Positions 51,627-60,706 of a stretch of DNA of 64,000 nt are shown in pieces. The stretch is from Jatrophihabitans_A lederbergiae (lineage in GTDB: Bacteria > Actinomycetota > Actinomycetes > Mycobacteriales > Jatrophihabitantaceae): assembly GCF_031845305.1 (NCBI RefSeq), contig NZ_JAVREH010000022.1, forward strand, positions 9,088 through 73,087. The letters run 5' to 3'. The position numbers and the translations under genes are program-made. Numbering within the stretch: the stretch's first letter is position 1; each line of letters opens with the position of its first letter. The notes below the pieces were generated by a model. It saw only the letters and a program-made list of their open reading frames with translations, was not told where the DNA came from and made no database searches.

Positions 51627-53368
51627 GATCTCGTCGCCGTGGACGAGGCCAAGGAGGCCACGGAGTCCAAGTGCGGCTGGCTGTCATCACCGGTCAGCTC
51701 CACCGGCAGCCGCTCCTCGCTGTTGTAGCGGGCGGCAGCGCCGATGAATGCGGCGAACAACGGGTGCGGGCGGGTAGGACGGGACTTCAGCTCGGGGTGT
51801 GCCTGGGTCGCCACGAAGAACGGGTGCTGCTCCCGCGCCAGTTCCACGAACTCGACCAGCCGGCCGTCCGGAGAGGTGCCCGAGATCACCAGCCCGGCGG
51901 CGGTGAGGGCGTCGCGGTAGGCATTGTTGACCTCGTATCGGTGGCGATGGCGTTCGGAAACCTCGGTCGTGCCGTAGGCCTCGGCAACCAGCGACCCGGG
52001 CGTCAGGGTGGCCGGATAGGCACCCAGGCGCATGCTGCCGCCGAGGTCGGCGTTGCCGGCCACGATGTCCACCTGGTCGGCCATGGTAGCGATGACCGGA
52101 TCGGGCGTGTCGGGCTCGAACTCCGCGGAGTTGGCCTCGACGATCCCGGCCAGGGCGCGCGCGGCCTCGATCGCCATGCACTGCAGCCCCAGGCACAGGC
52201 CCAGGGTCGGGATACGGTGCTCACGCGCGTGCCGGATGGCGCCGAGCTTGCCCTCGATGCCCCGGATGCCGAAGCCGCCCGGGATCAGCACCGCGTCCAC
52301 GCCCTTGAGGTGGGTGGCGGCACCGGCCGGAGTCCCGCACAGGTCCGAGGCAACCCAGCGGAGGTTCACCTTGGCCCGGTGCGCGAAGCCGCCGGCGCGG
52401 ACGGCCTCGGTCACCGAGAGGTAAGCATCCGGCAGGTCGATGTACTTGCCGACCAACGCGACCGTGACCTCGCTCTTGGGGTGGTGAACCCGCTCCAGCA
52501 GGCCGCCCCACATCGTCCAGTCGACATCGCGGAACGGCAGGTCCAGCCGGCGCACGACATAGGCGTCGAGGCCCTCGCGGTGCATGACCTTGGGAATGTC
52601 ATAGATGCTCGGGGCGTCCGCCAGCGCGACGACCGCCTCGGTGTCGACGTCACACATCAGCGAGATCTTGCGCTTGACGTTCTCCGGAATCTCGCGGTCC
52701 GCGCGGCAGACCACAGCATCAGGCGCGATGCCGATGCTGCGCAGGGCCGCGACGGAGTGCTGGGTCGGCTTGGTCTTGAGCTCGCCGGACGGAGCCAGGT
52801 ACGGAATCAGCGACACGTGCAGGAAGAAGCAGTTGTCCCGGCCCACATCGTGGCGGACCTGGCGGGCGGCCTCCAGGAACGGCAGCGACTCGATGTCGCC
52901 CACCGTCCCGCCGATCTCGGTGATGACGATGTCGGGCCGGGTGCCGTCGGGACCGGGGTCGGCCATCGCCCGGATCCGGTCCTTGATCTCGTTGGTGATG
53001 TGTGGGATCACCTGGACCGTGTCCCCGAGATACTCGCCGCGACGCTCCTTGGCGATCACCGTCGAGTAGACCTGACCGGTCGTCACGTTCGCCGAGCCGA
53101 CCAGGTCGGTGTCGAGGAACCGCTCGTAGTGGCCGACGTCGAGATCGGTCTCGGCCCCGTCCTCGGTCACGAACACCTCGCCGTGCTGGAACGGGTTCAT
53201 CGTCCCAGGGTCGACATTGAGGTACGGGTCCAGCTTCTGCATCGTGACTCGCAGCCCCCGCGCCTTGAGCAGGCTGCCCAAGGACGAAGCCGTGAGGCCC
53301 TTGCCCAGGGATGAGGCGACTCCGCCAGTGACGAAAAGGTGTTTAGTGGTCCGGGCTGATTGAGCCAA
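51623..53368 (-). CDS. pyrG: CTP synthase
   Basis: A 581-residue two-domain enzyme that aminates UTP to CTP. The synthase domain opens with KHLFVTGGVASSLGKGLTAS. The glutaminase domain has GICLG-like GLCLGLQCMAIE (catalytic Cys) and the closing His/Glu pair in QAHPELKSRP. I start at TTG 53368, which has GGGAG at the right distance. A second TTG at 53392 has no such site, and no ATG or GTG fits. The rare start codon and a leader repeat that can hide its GGGAG suggest translation control. Confidence 0.93.
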   Translation of the reverse strand: MAQSARTTKHLFVTGGVASSLGKGLTASSLGSLLKARGLRVTMQKLDPYLNVDPGTMNPFQHGEVFVTEDGAETDLDVGHYERFLDTDLVGSANVTTGQVYSTVIAKERRGEYLGDTVQVIPHITNEIKDRIRAMADPGPDGTRPDIVITEIGGTVGDIESLPFLEAARQVRHDVGRDNCFFLHVSLIPYLAPSGELKTKPTQHSVAALRSIGIAPDAVVCRADREIPENVKRKISLMCDVDTEAVVALADAPSIYDIPKVMHREGLDAYVVRRLDLPFRDVDWTMWGGLLERVHHPKSEVTVALVGKYIDLPDAYLSVTEAVRAGGFAHRAKVNLRWVASDLCGTPAGAATHLKGVDAVLIPGGFGIRGIEGKLGAIRHAREHRIPTLGLCLGLQCMAIEAARALAGIVEANSAEFEPDTPDPVIATMADQVDIVAGNADLGGSMRLGAYPATLTPGSLVAEAYGTTEVSERHRHRYEVNNAYRDALTAAGLVISGTSPDGRLVEFVELAREQHPFFVATQAHPELKSRPTRPHPLFAAFIGAAARYNSEERLPVELTGDDSQPHLDSVASLASSTATRS

Positions 53369-53372
53369 TGAG

Positions 53373-53447
53373 ACTCCCGTGGTCGCATCCAATACGAGCT
53401 GCGGAGCTCGGGGCTTTCCTGAGAAAATCCCTCGTATCCACGGGAGT
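53373..53447 (-). promoter_or_regulatory. Inverted repeat in the pyrG leader that can hide the ribosome binding site
   Basis: On the minus strand ACTCCCGTGG (53447-53438) and CCACGGGAGT (53382-53373) are perfect 10-base complements. The second includes the GGGAG ribosome binding site of pyrG. A smaller hairpin (GAGCT, loop CCGC, AGCTC; 53409-53396) lies between. The fold could sequester the site. Confidence 0.5.
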
Positions 53448-53508
53448 TCACGGTAACACGGATCGGCGGATCGGCGGTTCGGCCGCTGCCGACACCGTCC
53501 GCCGGGGA

Positions 53509-54426
53509 TCAGCCGGACACGCCGGGCAGCAGGGCGTCGGCTCCCGAGCCGCTGCCGAAGTGGCCCTTGTGGCCGCTGACGGCGTTGGCGGTCGCGAGGG
53601 CCACGGTGAGCTGCCCGAGCGCCGTACCGGCGTTGTCCACCGTGGACACCGACTTCTTGGCCGTCGCGTCGTTCCTGACCAGTGCCACCAGACCGGCCGC
53701 GGTGTCGGAGGCGGCGTCGCCGGCGACGACCGCGGTACCGGCGATGGCTCCGAGCTCGGTGGAGAAGGACAGCAGCATGGTGGCCTTGGGGCTGTCCTTG
53801 ACCATCGCGCCGGGCGCGACCAGGACGATCGCCTTGGCGGCGGTCACGGTGCCGCTTTCGGTGGTGAGCATGTCCAGGGTCTTGAACCCCGCCAGCACCT
53901 GGGTCAGGTCCGAGCCCTGGCCCTTACCGCCCAGCACGAAGCCGAGCAGGGCGCCCGCCAGCATTCCCACGTCCTCGGTCGTGGGCAGCTGCAGGCCGAT
54001 CGGGTGGACGCCCGAAGTGGCCAGGGAGCGGATGTCGTTGGCGCGAGCAGGGTCGGTGAAGCTCTTGCCGAGTTGCACCCGGCCGGACACCACGCCGCCG
54101 GCGGCGGTGATCTGGGCCGCGATGCCGTCCTTGACTTGCTTCGAGGCGCCAGGCGCGCCGAGCAACACCACGGGCGTCTTGGCCAGACCGGCGCCCGAGA
54201 TCTTGCTGCCGAAGGTCTGCGCCAGCAGATCGGCGTTTCCGGCCTGGCTGCGCAGCGCCTTGTTCTGGGCCGCCGCATCGCTGTTGGCCTTCTTCAGGCC
54301 CGACACCTGGCTGCGCAGGTCGCCGACCACCGCGCCGTTGAGAGCGCTGGTGCCGACGACGACTCCGAGGGCGATGGCCAGAAAGATCGCGATGATCGAG
54401 ATGAGGTGGTAGCGAAAGGAGATCAC
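53509..54426 (-). CDS. Copper transporter family protein (MctB/SteB-like)
   Basis: A 305-residue protein with one N-terminal membrane helix (about 8-28) and a coiled-coil segment (about 35-65) leading to an extracytoplasmic domain. The start MISFRYHLISIIAIFLAIALGVVVG is diagnostic for this family, shown here by RYHLISIIAIFLAI. Mycobacterial MctB was linked to copper export, while the corynebacterial SteB partner of SteA acts in septation. No metal-binding cysteines are visible here. It overlaps steA by four bases. Confidence 0.9.
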   Translation of the reverse strand: MISFRYHLISIIAIFLAIALGVVVGTSALNGAVVGDLRSQVSGLKKANSDAAAQNKALRSQAGNADLLAQTFGSKISGAGLAKTPVVLLGAPGASKQVKDGIAAQITAAGGVVSGRVQLGKSFTDPARANDIRSLATSGVHPIGLQLPTTEDVGMLAGALLGFVLGGKGQGSDLTQVLAGFKTLDMLTTESGTVTAAKAIVLVAPGAMVKDSPKATMLLSFSTELGAIAGTAVVAGDAASDTAAGLVALVRNDATAKKSVSTVDNAGTALGQLTVALATANAVSGHKGHFGSGSGADALLPGVSG

Positions 54427-55613
54427 GAGATCAGGTCCCTCAGAAAAGTGGTGGAGTTGTCCCAGCCGCGGGCCAGCAGGTGCAGGTAGCCGGCACTGGC
54501 ACTGCCGGCGTACAGCACCACGAGGATCGCGACGAGGGCGGCGATCGCGAGCAGCACCACCGACAGCGCCGTGATGCGGGTTTGGAAGAGTTGTGCCGCG
54601 GCTTTGGCGTCGACCAGCCGACCGCCCACCTTCAGCCGGGTCAGCACGGTGGAGGCAATTCCGCCGCGGCCGGCGTCGAGCAGCTCCTCCAGGGTGGCTC
54701 GCATGCCCACCGTCACGATCAGCGTGGCGTCACCGGCGTCGGCAAGCAGCATCGCCGCGTCCTCGCTGGTGCCCGACGTGGCGAAGATGACCGGCTCCAC
54801 CCGTAGGTCCTGAACCCGTGGCAGGCCGATGACCCGCCCGTGGTGGTCGGCGTGCGCGACCACCTCCCGGGCCTCGCGCAGGGCCGTGTCCGACATGGTG
54901 TCCAACTCGCCGATCACCACCTCGGGCTGGTAACCGGCTTCGCGGAGCACATCCGCCCCGGCATCCACACCGATCAGCACCGGACGGAACTCCCGGATGT
55001 AGTGCTTGAGCGCCTTCAGGTCGGACTTGAAGTCATATCCCTTCGCGACCAGTAAGACGTGCCTGCCCTTGAACCGCGTGCGCAGCTGCGGCAGGCCGAC
55101 ACCGTCGAGCAGCAGCTCCTTCTCGCGGTGCATGTGCTGGGCGGTGCTGGAGGCGAAGGCCTCCAGCTGAGTGGCCAGGCCGGCCTTGGCCTCGAGCATC
55201 GCCGCGCTGACCGTGTCGACGTCCTGCCTTGCGCCCCGGGCCACTTCCCGCTCGCCGATATAGAGCGTCGGCCCGTCCAGGCGGAGCTTGGTGCCCTCCT
55301 TGACCCCGGAGAAGATGTCCGTGCCCACAGCATCGAGCAACGGGACGTCGTTGGCGACGAGAACCTCGGGTCCGAGATTCGGATAGCGGCCGGAGATGCT
55401 CTGCTTGGCGTTGACCACGGCGGCGACCTTGGCCTCGACCAGGGCGTCCGCGGTGGAGCGGTCCAGGTCGGTGAGGTCGATGACGGCGATGTCGCCGGGG
55501 TTCAGTCGGTGCAGCAAGCGGTCAGTTCGTCGGTCCAGGCGGGCCACACCGCTGATCCCGGCGAGGGGGGTGTTCCGCCGCCTGCTCCCGGGGCGCAGCG
55601 TTGCCAGCTTCAT
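54423..55613 (-). CDS. steA: SteA-like cytokinetic protein
   Basis: A 396-residue protein related to Rv1697 and SteA. The core resembles thiamin-pyrophosphokinase folds (PVLIGVDAGADVLREAGYQPE, VIGELDTMSD), followed by one C-terminal membrane helix (about 345-367). SteA and SteB form a complex at the division site in Corynebacterium. ATG 55613 is used; the longer frame upstream is Arg-rich shadow. The 188-base gap to recN holds no other gene. Confidence 0.88.
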   Translation of the reverse strand: MKLATLRPGSRRRNTPLAGISGVARLDRRTDRLLHRLNPGDIAVIDLTDLDRSTADALVEAKVAAVVNAKQSISGRYPNLGPEVLVANDVPLLDAVGTDIFSGVKEGTKLRLDGPTLYIGEREVARGARQDVDTVSAAMLEAKAGLATQLEAFASSTAQHMHREKELLLDGVGLPQLRTRFKGRHVLLVAKGYDFKSDLKALKHYIREFRPVLIGVDAGADVLREAGYQPEVVIGELDTMSDTALREAREVVAHADHHGRVIGLPRVQDLRVEPVIFATSGTSEDAAMLLADAGDATLIVTVGMRATLEELLDAGRGGIASTVLTRLKVGGRLVDAKAAAQLFQTRITALSVVLLAIAALVAILVVLYAGSASAGYLHLLARGWDNSTTFLRDLIS

Positions 55614-55801
55614 GAACTCTGATGGTGCCATCCGGGCCGGCCACCGGCGAGCTTCGCCACGCGGAGTCACCACCTCGACACGAAGTCGCATCGGCCGCCC
55701 GGTCCGAACTGACCGCAGCGGTGGACCCGCTCTCGTCCGGCGCACGCAGTCATAGATTGGTCTGGCGCACGCACACACCGATCGGTTCAGTGCGCGCACT
55801 C

Positions 55802-57598
55802 TCACCGATCGGTCCGGCGCTTGCGCGGCACCGGGGCGACCACCGCATCCTCATCGTGTGCCGCATCGCGTGCCGAGGCGAGCAGCTCGGCCGCGTGCTG
55901 CCTGGCGACCGGGGTGTCATCGCCGGCCAGCATCCGGGCCAGCTCCGCCAGCCGCCGTTCCCCTTCCACCGCGTGGATGTCGCTGCGCGTCACGCCGCCG
56001 GACCCCGCCGCCACCGACTTGTCGACGACCAGGTGCCGATCGGCGAAGGCCGCGACCTGCGCCAGGTGGGTGACCACGATGACCTGGTGATCGGCGGCGA
56101 GCCGGGCCAGGCGCCGGCCCACCTCCACCGCGGCTCGACCACCGACTCCGGCATCCACCTCGTCGAACACCATGGTGGGCACCGGATCGGTGCCGGCCAG
56201 GCCGACCTCGATCGCGAGCATCACCCGCGAGAGCTCACCGCCGGAAGCCCCGCGCTGAACCGGTAGCGCCGGCGCGTCCGGATGCGGTTGCAGGGTCACC
56301 TCGACCTCGTCCATGCCGTCCGGGCCGGCACCCGTCGGCACGCCACCGATCAGCACGTGCGGTCCGGTTTCGGCAGCGGGCCGGTGCCGGACCTCGACAG
56401 CGACCCGCGCGGCCGGCATCGCCAGCGCCGCCAACTCGGCGGTGACGAGGCTGGAAAGCTTCTCGGCCGCACCCCTGCGCTCACCGGACACCGACTCGGC
56501 GATGGCGGCGTACTCGGCAGCCGCCCGGTCCCGGGTGGAAGCCAGTGCCGCGAGTGCCTCGTCGGAGGTGTCGGCGTCGGCGAGTCGCTGCTGTGCCTGC
56601 TCGGCCCACGCCAGCACCGCGGCAAGGTCTACCCCGTACTTGCGGATGATGGTGTTCAGCGCCGCTCGGCGCTCGTGTACCGCCGCGAGCCGGGCGGGGT
56701 CGGACTCCAGCCGCGCACCGTAACTTGCCAGCTCGCTGCCGATGTCCGCGGCCGAGGCGGCCAGCTCGGCCAGTCGTCCCTCGATCTGGTCCAGTTCGGC
56801 GTCCGTGCCCGATACCTGCGCCAGTCCGCGGCCCGCGGTGGCGATCAGGGAGTACACATCGGCCTGGTCACCGGCCGGGTCGTCCGGGTCACCGAGCAGC
56901 GCGTCGTGGGCGGTGCGCGCGGCCGTCCGCAGCGAGTCGGCGTGCTCCAGTCGCCCGGCCAGAGCGGCCAGCTCGACGTCCTCACCGGGCAGCGGCTCGA
57001 CGGCTTCGATCTCGGCGATCCCCATTCTCAGCAGCTCGGCCTCACGGGCCAACTCCCGGGCGTCGGTCTTGCGGCGTTCGAGTTCGGCCACGGCACCGCG
57101 CCATCGTTCGAAGGCCGCCCGGCACTCGGTGAGGTCCAGTCCGGCGAATCGATCCAGCGTGAGCCGCTGCTCGCCGGGCTGGGTGAGTCGCTGCTGGTCG
57201 CTCTGCCCGTGTACCGCGAGCAGGCCTTCGGCAAGCCGGCTCAACACGGTCGCGGGAACCGAGGCGCCACCAGCCACCGCGCGCGACCGCCCGGTGGCAG
57301 CGATCACCCGGCGCAGCACGAGGCTGCCGTCGGCGTCGATGTCACCGCCGGCGTCCATCACCACCGCAGCCGCCGCGGAATCGACACCGACGAGCAGCCG
57401 GCCCTCGACGCTGGCCGATTCGACACCTGGCCGGATTCGGGAGGTGTCGGCGCGACCACCGAAGAGCAGCGCCAAGCCGGTGACGACCATGGTCTTGCCC
57501 GCTCCGGTCTCGCCGGTCACGACGGTCAGCCCGGAACCCAGTTCGAGCACCGCGTCAGAGATGACGCCGAGCCCGCGAATCCGGATTTCTTCAAGCAT
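55802..57598 (-). CDS. recN: DNA repair protein RecN
   Basis: A 598-residue SMC-like ATPase acting early at double-strand breaks. Walker A is VTGETGAGKTMVVTGL (about 27-42), the signature is ASGGELSRVMLAIEV (about 488) and Walker B is MVFDEVDAGVGGRAA. A coiled coil joins the two halves. The order recN-nadK-tlyA matches mycobacteria. No SOS-type LexA box was found upstream within the nadK gene end. Confidence 0.95.
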   Translation of the reverse strand: MLEEIRIRGLGVISDAVLELGSGLTVVTGETGAGKTMVVTGLALLFGGRADTSRIRPGVESASVEGRLLVGVDSAAAAVVMDAGGDIDADGSLVLRRVIAATGRSRAVAGGASVPATVLSRLAEGLLAVHGQSDQQRLTQPGEQRLTLDRFAGLDLTECRAAFERWRGAVAELERRKTDARELAREAELLRMGIAEIEAVEPLPGEDVELAALAGRLEHADSLRTAARTAHDALLGDPDDPAGDQADVYSLIATAGRGLAQVSGTDAELDQIEGRLAELAASAADIGSELASYGARLESDPARLAAVHERRAALNTIIRKYGVDLAAVLAWAEQAQQRLADADTSDEALAALASTRDRAAAEYAAIAESVSGERRGAAEKLSSLVTAELAALAMPAARVAVEVRHRPAAETGPHVLIGGVPTGAGPDGMDEVEVTLQPHPDAPALPVQRGASGGELSRVMLAIEVGLAGTDPVPTMVFDEVDAGVGGRAAVEVGRRLARLAADHQVIVVTHLAQVAAFADRHLVVDKSVAAGSGGVTRSDIHAVEGERRLAELARMLAGDDTPVARQHAAELLASARDAAHDEDAVVAPVPRKRRTDR

Positions 57599-57606
57599 CT
57601 GACCGG

Positions 57607-58524
57607 CTACTTCCGCGGGGAGTTCGGCGAACCATCACGGAAGCCGCGCACCGGCAGTTGGAACTTGGCCACGAGCCGCTCACCGAACGGCGTCGGATGC
57701 GGCCGGGCGATGGTCACCGTCTGCTTCGAGCGCTCGATGCGCAACCGGCTGCCCGGGGGGAGATCAAGTGATCGACGGCCGTCGCAGCTCAGCACCCCGG
57801 CATGCTCGGTACCGATCAGGTTGATGCCGATCTGCGAATTCGGCGCCACCACCAGCGGGCGTTGGAAGAGCGCGTGCGCGGCGTTGGGCACGACCAGCAT
57901 GGCTTCGACATCGGGCCACACGATCGGGCCGCCGACAGAGAACGCGTAGGCGGTGGAACCGGTGGGCGTGGCGCAGATGACTCCATCGCAGCCGAAGCGA
58001 AGCAGCGGCCGGTCATCCACCGATACCTCGACCTCGAGCAGCTTCTCGCGGGAGCTCTTCTCGATCGAGGCCTCGTTCAGCGCCCAGTCCTCACCGATCA
58101 CCAGGCCGTCCAGCATGGCGGTGATCCTGAGGCTGAACCGCTCCTCGATCTCGTAGCGGCCCTCGACGATGGCGGTCACGGTGGCGTCGAGGCCATCGAG
58201 TTCCGTCTCGGCCAGGAAGCCGACATGGCCGAGGTTGACTCCGAGAAGCGGTATGCCGGCTTCACGGGCGTCCTCGGCCGCGCGCAGGAAGGTGCCATCA
58301 CCGCCCAGTACCAATGCGACCTCGGCGCCCTTGGCGCCGTCCGAACCGTCGATGACGGTCACGTTGCCCAGGTCGTCGCCGTCGATGTCCCGGAGCAGAT
58401 CGGCGCACTCGGCTGGCTTGATGCGCACCTCGAAGCCGAAGGTGCTCAGCCGCGAGATGACGTGCCGGGCGAGGTCGCGGATGTCGCTGCGACCGGTGTG
58501 CACCACGAGCAGAACCGATCTCAC
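57607..58524 (-). CDS. nadK: NAD kinase
   Basis: A 305-residue ATP- or polyphosphate-NAD kinase that makes NADP. The motif VLGGDGTFLRAAE (about 73-85) carries the GGDG core, LGVNLGHVGFLAE and CATPTGSTAYAFSVGGP are the NAD-binding blocks. GTG 58524 has GGAGG upstream and overlaps the tlyA stop by four bases. Eight bases separate its stop from recN. Confidence 0.96.
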   Translation of the reverse strand: MRSVLLVVHTGRSDIRDLARHVISRLSTFGFEVRIKPAECADLLRDIDGDDLGNVTVIDGSDGAKGAEVALVLGGDGTFLRAAEDAREAGIPLLGVNLGHVGFLAETELDGLDATVTAIVEGRYEIEERFSLRITAMLDGLVIGEDWALNEASIEKSSREKLLEVEVSVDDRPLLRFGCDGVICATPTGSTAYAFSVGGPIVWPDVEAMLVVPNAAHALFQRPLVVAPNSQIGINLIGTEHAGVLSCDGRRSLDLPPGSRLRIERSKQTVTIARPHPTPFGERLVAKFQLPVRGFRDGSPNSPRK

Positions 58525-59309
58525 GTGCCCTCCTTCGTGACCGCGTCGATGGCGGCCTCGTCGACAGGGCCAGCGTCCTTGCGTAGCCACAGGAAGAATT
58601 CCACGTTGCCGCTGGGGCCGGGCAGCGGGCTTCGAGCCACGCCGGCGGTCCCCCAGCCGAGCGCCCGCGCCGAGCGGGCGACCGACCGGACGGCGTCGGC
58701 CCGCAGAGCGGGATCACGTACCACCCCGCCTCGTCCGACCCGCTCACGCCCGACCTCGAACTGGGGTTTCACCATGGGCAGCAGGTCTTCCGACGTGCAG
58801 GCCGTGAGCGCCGGTAGCACCACCGCCAAGGAGATGAACGACAGGTCGGCGACGGTGACGTCGGCCGGTCCACCGATGTCTTCGGGCTTGAGGGTGCGCA
58901 CGTTGGTCCGGTCCCGCACGATCACCCTGGAATCGGACTGCAGCACCCAGATGAGCTGGCCGTAGCCGACGTCGACCGCGACCACCTCGGCCGCGCCGCG
59001 CCGCAGCAGCACGTCGGTGAAGCCGCCGGTCGAAGCGCCGGCGTCCAGGCAGCGACGGCCGGTGATCGCCACCTCGGGAAAGCAGTCCAGCGCGCCGATC
59101 AACTTGTGGGCGCCGCGGGAGGCGTACCCCGGGTCGTCGCCATCGGTCAGCACCCGGATGGGAGTGTCGTGCTCCACTCCGGTCGCAGCCTTGGTAGCCG
59201 TGGCGCCGCGCACCTGAACCCGGCCGGCGGTGATCAGTTCCGCGGCTTGCTCGCGTGAGCGCGCCAGCTGGCGTCTCACCAGCTCGACGTCAAGGCGTAG
59301 TCGGCGCAC
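58521..59309 (-). CDS. tlyA: TlyA-family rRNA 2'-O-methyltransferase
   Basis: A 262-residue methyltransferase that modifies 16S and 23S rRNA. Loss of TlyA gives resistance to capreomycin and viomycin. An S4 domain (RRLRLDVELVRRQLARSREQ) is followed by the SAM-binding domain with CLDAGASTGGFTDVLL, and the catalytic Lys/Asp set is visible in RGAHKL, DLSFIS and VKPQFE. It is co-translated with nadK. Confidence 0.93.
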   Translation of the reverse strand: MRRLRLDVELVRRQLARSREQAAELITAGRVQVRGATATKAATGVEHDTPIRVLTDGDDPGYASRGAHKLIGALDCFPEVAITGRRCLDAGASTGGFTDVLLRRGAAEVVAVDVGYGQLIWVLQSDSRVIVRDRTNVRTLKPEDIGGPADVTVADLSFISLAVVLPALTACTSEDLLPMVKPQFEVGRERVGRGGVVRDPALRADAVRSVARSARALGWGTAGVARSPLPGPSGNVEFFLWLRKDAGPVDEAAIDAVTKEGT

Positions 59310-59320
59310 TTCGACCGCGC

Positions 59321-59563
59321 TCAGGCCCGGTCGAGGTCGGCGAGGGCGTTCTGCAGCTCGTTGTGCAGCTCGTCGAACGTCACTGCGGCGTCGGCCAGCG
59401 GCAACTCGTCCACGCGGTCCAGACCGGCGGCGACTACCGCGATCCGGGGTAACGGGTCGTTCGCCCCGGGGGTCGGCACGACCCGCTGGGCCGCCGCGCG
59501 TGTTGATTCACTCACGTCTACCACGGTACCGGCCCGATCCGACAGAACTTCGTTATCGGGCAT
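59321..59563 (-). CDS. Small conserved-position hypothetical protein (Rv1693-like)
   Basis: An 80-residue protein with an unstructured first half and a C-terminal helix (VTFDELHNELQNALADLDRA). It lies between the HAD phosphatase and tlyA, where mycobacteria have the small Rv1693. I know no function. The C-terminal helix with evenly spaced Leu could form a coiled coil. The reading frame continues upstream only as a shadow of the phosphatase. Confidence 0.7.
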   Translation of the reverse strand: MPDNEVLSDRAGTVVDVSESTRAAAQRVVPTPGANDPLPRIAVVAAGLDRVDELPLADAAVTFDELHNELQNALADLDRA

Positions 59564-59610
59564 CGACGGGGAAAGAACGGCGCGGGGTGTGACCGGTGGA
59601 CAGCGGCTGT

Positions 59611-60648
59611 TCAGCCGAGCCCGAGCTCCTTCAGAACCGACTGCGCGGCGGCACCGCTCGCGACGACACGGGGTGCGACAGAGCCGGTGTCGAAGACGTG
59701 CCAGGCCGCCTCGGCGAGTGCCCGCAGCGGGTTCAAGCCGTCGCCTTCGCCGGCGTCCAGCTGGTCGAGCAGCAGCGCACCGTCCTCCATCCGGACGCGC
59801 GAGGCACCGCAGCAGGCGGTGCCGTCTACCATGCGCGCCGTCGGGTGACGATCGAGCAGGGCGGAGACATCCCGGCCGAGATAGTCCGGGCGATGGGCGG
59901 GGCTGGCGGCAAGCAACCCCGCGGGCATGGTTACTCCGCTGAGCACCAGTAGTGAGTCGCAACCGGCTCTGCGGGCACCCTCTATGTCTGTGTCCAGGCG
60001 ATCGCCCACCACGATCGGGTGCGTGGCGCCGGAACGCTCCACGCTCTCGGCGTGCATCGCCGGGTCGGGCTTGCCGGTCGCGGCCGGTTGCACTCCGGTC
60101 GCATGCCGCAGGGCCGCGACCAGAGATCCGTTGCCGGGCAGCGGCCCACGCGGCGATGGCACCGTCGCGTCGAGGTTGGTGGCCAGCCACGGCACGCCGC
60201 GCCGGATCGCTATCGCCCCTTCCGCCAGCATGTGCCAATCCATGCCGGGAAAGAAGCCCTGCACGACGGCGGCGGGCTCGTCATCGGCGCTGAAGACCGG
60301 CTTGAGGCCGCGCTCGGTGACCGCCTCGATCAGCCCGGTTGTGCCCAGTACGAGGACCGGGGCTCCGGCAGGCAGCCGGTCGGCCAGATAGTGCGCCGCC
60401 GCTTGGGAGGAGGTGACGACCTCAGCGGGCTCCGCCGGAACGCCGACCCGCCGCAGCAGCTCGACGACCTGGGCGGGAGTGCGGGAGGCATTGTTGGTGA
60501 CGAATGCCAGTCGCATCCCGGCCGCCCGAGCGGCGGCAAGACCGGCCGGCGCGCCCGGCACACCTTCTTCGCCGACGTAGACCACGCCGTCCAAGTCGAG
60601 CAGTGCCACGTCATAGCGCCGTGCCAGCGCCTGGTCCAAGCCGATCAT
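59611..60648 (-). CDS. HAD-superfamily phosphatase, NagD/glycerol-3-phosphatase type
   Basis: A 345-residue HAD class IIA hydrolase. Motif I is LLDLDGVVYVGEE (about 15-27), motif II is AFVTNNASRTPAQ, and the C-terminal GKPDPAMHAE with VVGDRLDTDIEGARRAG gives motifs III and IV. Mycobacterial Rv1692 at this place dephosphorylates glycerol 3-phosphate. A further 80 residues at the C-terminus form a separate small domain. It is divergent from the DUF1015 gene. Confidence 0.9.
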   Translation of the reverse strand: MIGLDQALARRYDVALLDLDGVVYVGEEGVPGAPAGLAAARAAGMRLAFVTNNASRTPAQVVELLRRVGVPAEPAEVVTSSQAAAHYLADRLPAGAPVLVLGTTGLIEAVTERGLKPVFSADDEPAAVVQGFFPGMDWHMLAEGAIAIRRGVPWLATNLDATVPSPRGPLPGNGSLVAALRHATGVQPAATGKPDPAMHAESVERSGATHPIVVGDRLDTDIEGARRAGCDSLLVLSGVTMPAGLLAASPAHRPDYLGRDVSALLDRHPTARMVDGTACCGASRVRMEDGALLLDQLDAGEGDGLNPLRALAEAAWHVFDTGSVAPRVVASGAAAQSVLKELGLG

Positions 60649-60692
60649 GAGTTCCCCATCCTGTTTCGGACTGGCTGGCGCAGCCGTCCGCG

Positions 60693-60698
60693 TAGCAT
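60693..60698 (+). promoter_or_regulatory. -10 box of the DUF1015 gene
   Basis: TAGCAT ends eight bases before the GTG at 60707, which fits a leaderless transcript and supports that start. Confidence 0.4.
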
Positions 60699-60706
60699 CG
60701 GCGACC

